A DNA stretch of 39,933 nucleotides. It comes from Mangrovimonas sp. (lineage in GTDB: Bacteria > Bacteroidota > Bacteroidia > Flavobacteriales > Flavobacteriaceae). The notes beneath the pieces were generated by a model. The model was not told where the DNA came from, ran no database searches, and saw only the letters and a program-made list of their open reading frames with translations. Positions 33,052 to 39,933 of the stretch are shown here, in pieces (position 1 is the first letter of the stretch; each line of letters begins with the position of its first letter). A program made the position numbers and the translations under genes. Location of the stretch: positions 1-39,933 of the forward strand of contig JAGQZG010000002.1 in the NCBI GenBank assembly GCA_020435705.1, written 5' to 3'.

Positions 33052-35370
33052 ATGAACTCAACTAACAAACTACTACTCATTTCATCGCTATTCATCTCTG
33101 TTTTCCTCTTGGGATGCGATAGCAAAGAAAGTCTCAATGCTTCCAAAACAGAAAATCCTTATGAAAAAAAGGTAGATTCTATATTGAAACTAATGACCTT
33201 GGAAGAAAAGCTAGGACAATTGAATCTTCCTGGAGCAGGCGATATTACTACGGGCCAAGCCCAAAGTTCGGACATTGCCAAAAAAATAGAAGATGGTCTG
33301 GTTGGTGGTTTGTTCAACATAAAATCCGCTGGAAAGATTAGGGATGTTCAAACCATCGCTGTTGAAAAAAGTAGATTAAAAATTCCTTTGATTTTTGGTA
33401 TGGACGTCATCCATGGCTACGAGACAACGTTTCCTATTCCTTTAGGGCTTTCATCTTCTTGGGATATGGAAATGATTGAACACACAGCTCACATTGCTGC
33501 TAAAGAAGCCACCGCCGATGGAATTAACTGGACTTTTTCACCCATGGTAGACATTTCAAGAGATCCGCGTTGGGGAAGAGTTTCTGAAGGATCAGGTGAA
33601 GACGCCTATTTGGGAAGTGAAATAGCAAAGGCCATGGTAAAAGGTTATCAGGGCGACGATTTAACACAAGACAACACGATGATGGCTTGTGTTAAGCATT
33701 TTGCACTTTATGGGGCTCCTGAAGCTGGTCGTGACTATAACACGGTTGACATGAGTCGTATCCGCATGTACAATGAATATTTACCACCATACAAAGCGGC
33801 GGTTGATGCCGGCGTGGGGTCTGTTATGGCATCTTTTAATGAGATTGACGGGATTCCTGCCACGGGGAATCGTTGGTTGCTCACAGAGTTGCTTAGAGAC
33901 CAATGGGGATTCAATGGATTTGTTGTTACAGATTATACGGGTATCAACGAAATGATTGAGCACGGAATGGGTGACCTGCAACAAGTATCTGCCTTGGCCT
34001 TAAAAGCGGGGGTTGATATGGATATGGTAGGAGAAGGTTTGTTGACCACACTGAAAAAATCTTTGGATGAAGGAAAAGTATCTATGGCAGATATTGACAA
34101 TGCGGTTAAAAGAATCCTTACTGCCAAATATGAATTAGGCTTGTTTGAAGATCCTTATAAATATTGCGATGTCAATCGTGCCGAAACCGAAGTGTTTACT
34201 GCCGAAAATAGAGCGTTTGCTAGAAAAGTGGGTGCCGAATCCATGGTTTTAATGAAAAATGAAGGCAATTTACTTCCTCTTAAAAAAGAGGGTACTATAG
34301 CTTTAGTTGGACCTTTGGCCAATACAGCAGTAAACATGGCCGGAACATGGAGTGTAGCAACCAATCAAGAGCAATCCAATCCGCTTTTGGATGGTTTAAA
34401 AACAGTGGTGGGCGACAGTGCAAGCATTCTTTATGCTAAAGGCAGTAACCTAGACTATGATCTTGAATTTGAAAAACGTGCTACCATGTTTGGTAAAGAA
34501 ATCCCAAGGGACGGAAGAACGGATAAGCAATTACGGGATGAAGCAGTTGCTATAGCTCTCAAGTCTGATGTGGTGATTGCTGCCATTGGAGAATCGGCCG
34601 AAATGAGCGGTGAAAGCAGTAGTAGAACCAACTTGCAAATTCCTCAAGCACAAAAAGACCTGTTAAATGCGTTGTTGGAAACGGGTAAACCTGTTGTTGT
34701 TGTGCTCTTTACAGGAAGACCTTTGGTACTTACTGAAGAAAGTGACAAAGCGCCTGCTATTTTGAATGTTTGGTTTCCAGGTAGTGAAGCGGGCTTAGCC
34801 ATTTCCGATGTTCTTTTTGGTGATGTCAATCCATCAGGGAAATTAACGGCTACGTTCCCAAGAAATGTTGGTCAAGTGCCTATTTTCTATAACCATAAAA
34901 ACACGGGACGACCTTTAGGTAACACTGAAGGTAAGTTTGAAAAATTCAGAAGTAATTACTTAGATGTTCGTAATGAGCCCTTATATCCTTTTGGTTACGG
35001 GTTGAGCTATACCCAATTTGATTATAGTAATATAAAGTTAAGCACAAACTCTATAGATGTAAAAGGAACTATTGATGTTTCTGTAGATGTGACCAATTCA
35101 GGTAATTATGACGGGAAAGAAGTCGTTCAGCTTTACCTAAGGGATTTAGTAGGCTCCGTGACAAGACCTGTGAAAGAGTTGAAAGGGTTCCAAAAAGTTG
35201 AAATCAAAAAAGGAGAAACCAAAACCGTAACTTTCCATCTTACAGTGGAGGATTTGAAATTCTATAATTATGATCTTGATTTTGTGGCCGAACCTGGAAA
35301 ATTTCAAGTGTTTGTGGGCACCAATTCTGACACCCAAAATGGGGCTGAATTTGAATTAACGGAAAAATAA
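33052..35370 (+). CDS. bglX: GH3 family beta-glucosidase, lipoprotein
   Basis: This 772-residue lipoprotein (lipobox FLLGCDSK, Cys22) is a three-domain GH3 enzyme: TIM-barrel (about 40-360), alpha/beta sandwich (about 385-620) and an Fn3-like domain (about 680-755). The nucleophile is Asp294 in GFVVTDYTGINE, and the motif KHFALYGAPEAGRDYN is typical of BglX. It releases glucose from the non-reducing end of beta-glucosides. Some Bacteroidota BglX-like enzymes near GH144 genes cleave beta-1,2-glucooligosaccharides, which would fit here. The GH97 gene starts five bases after its stop. Confidence 0.93.
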   Translation: MNSTNKLLLISSLFISVFLLGCDSKESLNASKTENPYEKKVDSILKLMTLEEKLGQLNLPGAGDITTGQAQSSDIAKKIEDGLVGGLFNIKSAGKIRDVQTIAVEKSRLKIPLIFGMDVIHGYETTFPIPLGLSSSWDMEMIEHTAHIAAKEATADGINWTFSPMVDISRDPRWGRVSEGSGEDAYLGSEIAKAMVKGYQGDDLTQDNTMMACVKHFALYGAPEAGRDYNTVDMSRIRMYNEYLPPYKAAVDAGVGSVMASFNEIDGIPATGNRWLLTELLRDQWGFNGFVVTDYTGINEMIEHGMGDLQQVSALALKAGVDMDMVGEGLLTTLKKSLDEGKVSMADIDNAVKRILTAKYELGLFEDPYKYCDVNRAETEVFTAENRAFARKVGAESMVLMKNEGNLLPLKKEGTIALVGPLANTAVNMAGTWSVATNQEQSNPLLDGLKTVVGDSASILYAKGSNLDYDLEFEKRATMFGKEIPRDGRTDKQLRDEAVAIALKSDVVIAAIGESAEMSGESSSRTNLQIPQAQKDLLNALLETGKPVVVVLFTGRPLVLTEESDKAPAILNVWFPGSEAGLAISDVLFGDVNPSGKLTATFPRNVGQVPIFYNHKNTGRPLGNTEGKFEKFRSNYLDVRNEPLYPFGYGLSYTQFDYSNIKLSTNSIDVKGTIDVSVDVTNSGNYDGKEVVQLYLRDLVGSVTRPVKELKGFQKVEIKKGETKTVTFHLTVEDLKFYNYDLDFVAEPGKFQVFVGTNSDTQNGAEFELTEK

Positions 35371-35375
35371 TAACC

Positions 35376-37478
35376 ATGAAAAAAATACTAATCTTTATAC
35401 TGTGCTGCCTCGTTCAATTGGTATTGGCCCAAGAGGTTGAGTCGCCTTCAAAAGACATAAAACTGAATGTTTCCATCAATAACTTGGGTGAAGTTGCGTA
35501 TCAAGTTTCCTATAAAGGAAAAGCCGTTATCAAACCAAGCAAACTGGGAATTCTATTAAAAGATGGAACAGATTTAACCAAGGATTTTGAAGCCGTTGAC
35601 ACTAAAACAGCATCGTTTGATGAAACCTGGCAACCAGTCATGGGAGAACAAACCAATATACGAAATCATTATAACCAACTCACTCTTCAGCTAAAACAAA
35701 AAAACAGCAATAAAAGATTAGATATCGTTTTCAAAATTTATGATGAAGGTGTGGCCTTCCGTTATGAGTTTCCTTTTGAAAAACGAGTTGAGTACTTCGT
35801 GATTTCCGATGAAAAGACAGAATTCAATTTAACGGGCAATCATAAAACATTTTGGATTCCAGGAGATTATGACAGTCAGGAATATGTTTACAACGAAACC
35901 AAGCTTTCTGAAATTGATAACCATAAACTGGATTTGAACAACGGGATTGCTTTAAAGACCATTGAAAGTCGTTATCGTGTACAATCGCCTTTAATGATGA
36001 AAACCGCCGATGGACTGTATCTTAATATTTTCGAAGCGGCCGTTGTTAACTATCCAGTAATGCATTTGGATGTAGATGTCAATTCATTTGAGTTAACCTC
36101 CAATTTGCCACCAAATGCTATTGGTGATAAGGCCTACTTAAGAACACCTTCAACCACACCTTGGCGCACTATCATGGTAAGTGATGATGCAAGGGATATT
36201 GTAGCTTCCAAAATGATTTTCAATTTAAATGAACCTAATAAGTTGGAGGATACCTCATGGATAAAACCTATGAAATATGTTGGTATTTGGTGGGAAATGC
36301 ACGTAGGAAAATCTACTTGGGATTATGCAGGAAGTCAAAATGCCCAAAATGCCTTATCACAAGATTTGATACCTTCTGGAAAGCATGGAGCTACCACCGA
36401 GAATACCAAGCGCTATATTGATTTTGCTGCCAAACATGGCTTTGATGGTGTTTTGGTAGAAGGTTGGAATGTGGGTTGGGAAGACTGGTTTGGCAATTGG
36501 AAAGAAGACGTTTTCGATTTTGTTACACCATATCCTGATTTTGATATTGAAGAAGTGGCGAGATATGCCAAGGCCAAAGGGGTTAAAATGATTATGCACA
36601 ATGAAACTTCAGGCTCTGTAGCCAATTATGAGCGCCATTTGGATCGCGCTTTGGAACTCATGGTGAAGTTTGGATATCCTGCAGTAAAAACAGGCTATGT
36701 AGGCAGAATTATTCCAAGAGGGGAATATCATGACGGACAAGCTATGGTCAATCATTTCAATTTCGTTGCCCAACGGGCGGCCGATTACAAAATCATGGTG
36801 AATTCACACGAAAGCACCAGACCAACGGGCTACAGCAGAACGTATCCTAATTATATTGCAGCTGAAGCTGCAAGAGGGAATGAGTTTAACGGTTGGAGCA
36901 ATGGAAATCCTCCTATGCATGAAACCATTTTACCCTTCACCAGATTACTTGGAGGGCCTATGGATTACACTCCGGGTATTTTTGAAACCCAGATGAAAAT
37001 TTATGGTGACGACCGCAAGGACTATATGGTTCATACAACCTTGACCAAGCAATTGGCATTGTATTTAACTATGTATTCACCATTACAAATGGCGGCCGAT
37101 TTGCCGGAAAATTATGAAAAATATCTAGATGCCTTTCAATTCATAAAAGAAGTTCCTGTAGATTGGCAAGAATCCATTTATCTGGAAGCCGAACCCGGGG
37201 ACTATATCACCGTTGCCAGAAAAGATAAAAATTCTGAAGACTGGTTTTTAGGAGCCATTACAGACGAAAATGCGAGAAGTACCGAAATTAAATTAGATTT
37301 TTTGGAAGCTGGTAAAAAATACAAAGCTACGATCTATCAAGATGGTAAAGATGCCGATTGGAAGACCAATCCAAAAAGCTACGATATAAAAACGCAAACC
37401 GTTACCAGTAAATCTAAATTGAAACTGAATTTGGCCAAAGGTGGTGGTACAGCCATAAGTTTTGAATTGGTAGACTAA
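35376..37478 (+). CDS. GH97 family glycosidase, inverting alpha-glucosidase type
   Basis: This 700-residue protein has a signal peptide (about 1-18, cleaving near VLAQ), an N-terminal beta-sandwich (about 25-285), a TIM barrel (about 290-580) and a C-terminal beta-domain. Three glutamates, Glu410 (HNETSG), Glu479 (NSHEST) and Glu503 (ARGNEFN), have the same spacing as Glu439, Glu508 and Glu532 of SusB. The position of the nucleophilic aspartate of retaining GH97 alpha-galactosidases is not aspartate (KTGYVG, Gly440). This places it in the inverting subgroup, expected to act on alpha-glucosides. Such activity is not needed for a plain beta-1,2-glucan and suggests an alpha-linked decoration. 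Confidence 0.92.
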   Translation: MKKILIFILCCLVQLVLAQEVESPSKDIKLNVSINNLGEVAYQVSYKGKAVIKPSKLGILLKDGTDLTKDFEAVDTKTASFDETWQPVMGEQTNIRNHYNQLTLQLKQKNSNKRLDIVFKIYDEGVAFRYEFPFEKRVEYFVISDEKTEFNLTGNHKTFWIPGDYDSQEYVYNETKLSEIDNHKLDLNNGIALKTIESRYRVQSPLMMKTADGLYLNIFEAAVVNYPVMHLDVDVNSFELTSNLPPNAIGDKAYLRTPSTTPWRTIMVSDDARDIVASKMIFNLNEPNKLEDTSWIKPMKYVGIWWEMHVGKSTWDYAGSQNAQNALSQDLIPSGKHGATTENTKRYIDFAAKHGFDGVLVEGWNVGWEDWFGNWKEDVFDFVTPYPDFDIEEVARYAKAKGVKMIMHNETSGSVANYERHLDRALELMVKFGYPAVKTGYVGRIIPRGEYHDGQAMVNHFNFVAQRAADYKIMVNSHESTRPTGYSRTYPNYIAAEAARGNEFNGWSNGNPPMHETILPFTRLLGGPMDYTPGIFETQMKIYGDDRKDYMVHTTLTKQLALYLTMYSPLQMAADLPENYEKYLDAFQFIKEVPVDWQESIYLEAEPGDYITVARKDKNSEDWFLGAITDENARSTEIKLDFLEAGKKYKATIYQDGKDADWKTNPKSYDIKTQTVTSKSKLKLNLAKGGGTAISFELVD

Positions 37479-37489
37479 ATTTAATTACA

Positions 37490-37576
37490 ATGAAGTATTA
37501 AACTGGTCTTCTCATTCTTGATGCTCTTTTTTGTTTTGCTCAGAAAAAAACTTACTGGTTTATTAAATGTTTAAAT
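37490..37576 (+). pseudogene. Possible remnant of a signal-peptide coding start
   Basis: The 98-base gap before the GH43-like gene contains ATG AAG TAT TAA at 37490 and then an open frame reading TGLLILDALFCFAQKKTYWF, in phase with the downstream start. The FAQ ending resembles a signal-peptidase cleavage site of the kind seen across this locus. It could be the left-over start of a deleted or frameshifted gene. The stop codon after three residues makes it non-functional. Confidence 0.35.
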
Positions 37577-39487
37577 ATGAGTAAATTAAAGTTTTTATTT
37601 GTTGTCGCAATAGTAACGGCATCATTTAAAATGTTGGCGCAATCAAATGGAAAAACAGAGTGGTTTGATCCTGACTTGCCAGCAAAAACCTATTGTAATC
37701 CAATAAATATAGGATACAATTACGTCACTAAAAACCATAATAATATTCCTATATCGCGTCGTTCAAGTGCAGATCCTGTAATTGTTACCTATAAAGGAGA
37801 TTATTATTTATTTGCTACTAATCAAGCAGGATTTTTCTGGAGCAAAGATATGTCTGAATGGAATTTTGTCTATGGCAGTTTCCAGAGGAATCCAAACGAT
37901 GACGATCAATGTGCACCGGCTGCTTGGGTTGTAAATGACACATTGTTTTATGTTGGCTCAACTTGGAAAAGGGATCACCCAGTTTGGAAAACTGCCAATC
38001 CAAAATCTGGAAGATGGACTAGGCATGTCAATACTGCTATGCTTCCCACTTGGGATCCAGCCATTTTTCAAGATGATGATGGGAAGATATATATGTATTA
38101 CGGTTCCAGCGGAAAATTGCCACTGGTAGGCGTTGAGGTAGATTATGGTACTTGGTTGCCAAAAGGAAACCAAGCCGATTATGAAAAATTATACCAAGCC
38201 ACAGAAGTAGAGGACATTCAGAAACCTTATGGCGAAGCAAAAGCGGTTGTGGGCCTAGATCCTTCGGAACATGGTTGGGAACGTTTTGGCCCTAATAACG
38301 ATATGGAACCTGCGCCTTGGGGCAATTTTATTGAAGGCGCTTGGATGACCAAGCATAATGGTAAATATTACATGCAATATGGTGCACCAGGCACCGAATT
38401 TAAGGGGTATGCAAATGGTGTTCATGTTGGAAATCATCCATTGGGGCCGTTTAAGTATCAAAAACACAACCCCATGTCCTATAAACCTGGAGGTTTTGTA
38501 GTTGGTGCCGGACACGGAAATACATTTGCTGATAACTACGGTAATTATTGGAATACGGGCACCTGTAAAATCTCTGTCAAAGATCGTTTTGAACGAAGAA
38601 TTGATATGTTTCCGGCCGGTTTTGATCAGGATGATATCATGTATTCTATCACTTCATATGGAGATTTTCCCATTCTGCTTCCCACAAAAAGTAGAGACCA
38701 TTCAAATGGTGCATCTACAGGTTGGATGTTACTTTCTTATAAAAAAGCCGTAACCGTTTCTTCTTTTGAAGAGTGTATGGATGTGGAAACAAACAGAATA
38801 GATCATGGAGGTGAAAAAGTATATGAAAGAATTTGTTACGATGCTTCCAATCTAACAGATGAAAATATTCAAACCTATTGGTCCGCAACATCTGCAGATA
38901 AGGGGGAATGGCTTCAAGTTGACTTAGGAAAAACAATGGAAATAAAAGCGCTGCAAATAAATTATGCAGACCATAAAGCAACCCAATACAACAAGGCGAT
39001 GGATATGTATTACCAATACAAAATTTTCATGTCTGATGATGCCGAAAACTGGACTTTGGTTGTTGATAAATCTGCCAATGATAAAGATGTGCCACATGAT
39101 TATGTAGAATTAACAAAATCAATACAAGCGCGTTATATCAAGATGGTGAACATTCATAATGCTTCAGGATTATTTGCGGTTTCAGATTTTAGAGTTTTTG
39201 GAGATGGACTATCGGAAAGACCAAAATCAGTATCTGGTTTTAAGGTAGAAAGAAGCCAATCAGATTCTCGAAATGTTATGATTTCATGGAAAAAACAAGC
39301 AAATACTGTAGGTTGTAATATTTATTACGGAATTGCACCTGATAAGCTTTACAATAGCATCATGGTGTATGAAGATGATTTTTATGACTTTAGAGGTCTA
39401 GATAAAAACACTGAATATTATTTCGCAATAGAAGCATTTAATGAAAGTGGAATATCAGAAAGAACCAAAGTAATTAATGTAAAATAA
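37577..39487 (+). CDS. GH43-like glycosidase with F5/8C and Fn3 domains
   Basis: This 636-residue protein has a signal peptide (about 1-22, cleaving near MLAQ), a five-bladed propeller (about 45-390), an F5/8 type C (discoidin) domain (about 400-540) and a C-terminal Fn3 domain (about 548-636). The propeller carries a GH43-type set: Asp66 in SADPVIV as base, Asp160 in WDPAIFQD as pKa modulator and Glu253 in EGAWMTKHNGKYY as acid. Known GH43 enzymes mostly act on arabinosides, xylosides or galactosides; the target here is not evident. It starts 98 bases after the GH97 stop and 11 bases before the next GH3 gene. Confidence 0.85.
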   Translation: MSKLKFLFVVAIVTASFKMLAQSNGKTEWFDPDLPAKTYCNPINIGYNYVTKNHNNIPISRRSSADPVIVTYKGDYYLFATNQAGFFWSKDMSEWNFVYGSFQRNPNDDDQCAPAAWVVNDTLFYVGSTWKRDHPVWKTANPKSGRWTRHVNTAMLPTWDPAIFQDDDGKIYMYYGSSGKLPLVGVEVDYGTWLPKGNQADYEKLYQATEVEDIQKPYGEAKAVVGLDPSEHGWERFGPNNDMEPAPWGNFIEGAWMTKHNGKYYMQYGAPGTEFKGYANGVHVGNHPLGPFKYQKHNPMSYKPGGFVVGAGHGNTFADNYGNYWNTGTCKISVKDRFERRIDMFPAGFDQDDIMYSITSYGDFPILLPTKSRDHSNGASTGWMLLSYKKAVTVSSFEECMDVETNRIDHGGEKVYERICYDASNLTDENIQTYWSATSADKGEWLQVDLGKTMEIKALQINYADHKATQYNKAMDMYYQYKIFMSDDAENWTLVVDKSANDKDVPHDYVELTKSIQARYIKMVNIHNASGLFAVSDFRVFGDGLSERPKSVSGFKVERSQSDSRNVMISWKKQANTVGCNIYYGIAPDKLYNSIMVYEDDFYDFRGLDKNTEYYFAIEAFNESGISERTKVINVK

Positions 39488-39498
39488 AATGATGTGGC

Positions 39499-39933
39499 AT
39501 GAATCGTTATAAATATATAACCTTTTTCATTTTTTTTCTAACTGTAACCATCTCTCGGTCACAAAATTATGAAGCTAAAGTTGATTCCCTGATGGCGTTA
39601 ATGACACTTCAGGAAAAGATTGGCCAAACGATTATGTACGGCGGCAGTTGGGACCAAACAGGCCCTATTGTGGGAGCCAATAATGGAAAATTAATTCGAG
39701 AAGGAAACATGGGAGGCATGCTCAATGCCTTTACCGTTAAAGGAACCAAGGATTTGCAAACGATAGCTGTTGAAGACTCTCGTTTAGGAATACCACTATT
39801 GTTTGGATATGATGTTATCCACGGCCACCGAACCATTTTCCCCATCAATTTAGGGATGGCGGCAAGTTGGGATTTAAAACTAATAGAAGAGAGTTCCCGT
39901 ATTGCTGCTGAAGAAGCTTCGGCTGAAGGCCTG
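39499..39933 (+). CDS. Second GH3 family beta-glycosidase, partial (right edge)
   Basis: The first 145 codons of a GH3 enzyme are present and remain open to the window end. A signal peptide (about 1-22, ending near ISRSQ) lacks a lipobox cysteine. The family blocks LMTLQEKIGQ, RLGIPLLFGYDVIHGHRT and FPINLGMAASWDLKLIEES identify GH3; the nucleophile lies beyond the edge. Compared with the first GH3 of the locus, the N-terminal region is clearly different (MYGGSWDQTGPIV), so it is a paralogue with possibly different linkage preference. The PUL continues past the window. Confidence 0.9.
   Translation, partial: MNRYKYITFFIFFLTVTISRSQNYEAKVDSLMALMTLQEKIGQTIMYGGSWDQTGPIVGANNGKLIREGNMGGMLNAFTVKGTKDLQTIAVEDSRLGIPLLFGYDVIHGHRTIFPINLGMAASWDLKLIEESSRIAAEEASAEGL

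Noticed and set aside
36357-36625. Minus-strand frames inside the GH97 gene
   Set aside because: They are antisense frames over catalytic-barrel codons with no recognisable protein features.
1-39933. CRISPR array, tRNA, rRNA or prophage genes
   Set aside because: No regularly spaced repeats, cloverleaf-like segments, rRNA-like stretches or phage structural genes were seen.

Overview
This window comes from the chromosome of a Bacteroidota bacterium, almost certainly a member of the Flavobacteriaceae. The grounds are low GC content, TAnnTTTG-like promoter elements, a SusC/SusD pair, many lipoproteins with SxxSC-type lipoboxes, a fused CrtYcd-type lycopene cyclase and a typical flavobacterial housekeeping gene set. 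No rRNA, tRNA, CRISPR array, insertion sequence or phage gene was seen. No gene-free stretch exceeds 300 bases; the longest is the 226-base gap before susC.

Region 1 (1-7800) holds mixed housekeeping genes on both strands: a 47-residue zinc-ribbon protein, a DUF1801 protein, a conserved unknown, an ACP phosphodiesterase-like protein, a GlmM-type phosphohexomutase, a class V aminotransferase, an LpxL/HtrB-like acyltransferase, a rhomboid protease, and a TlpA-like lipoprotein in which both redox cysteines are serines.

Region 2 (7800-16600) looks like a light-response and carotenoid block. mnmE reads into an SRPBCC protein and a DNA photolyase. A two-domain fasciclin lipoprotein follows. Then comes a MerR-type regulator with the cobalamin-photoreceptor signature of CarH, directly followed by crtI, crtB, crtZ and a CrtYcd-type lycopene cyclase. 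These four enzymes suffice for the route from geranylgeranyl diphosphate to zeaxanthin. An MFS transporter closes the region.

Region 3 (17860 to the right edge) is a polysaccharide utilisation locus (PUL), all on the plus strand. Its order is: a membrane-spanning SusR-like sensor/regulator, an intergenic region with four copies of TACGTCA, SusC, SusD, a lipoprotein with two nearly identical LamG domains, three tandem GH144-type (PF10091) hydrolases, an alpha/beta-hydrolase, a GH3 beta-glucosidase, an inverting-type GH97, a GH43-like enzyme with F5/8C and Fn3 domains, and a second GH3 cut by the window end. Known GH144 enzymes are endo-beta-1,2-glucanases and some Bacteroidota GH3 enzymes act on the resulting oligosaccharides, so a beta-1,2-glucan or a related decorated glucan is the best guess for substrate. 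The GH97, GH43-like and esterase-like genes suggest a more complex molecule than plain beta-1,2-glucan.

The most noteworthy points are the three diverged GH144 paralogues with a mixed enzyme set, the TACGTCA operator cluster, the LamG tandem duplication with a conserved core, the cysteine-less TlpA protein, the CarH-crt-photolyase arrangement, and a degenerate signal-peptide-like remnant before the GH43-like gene.
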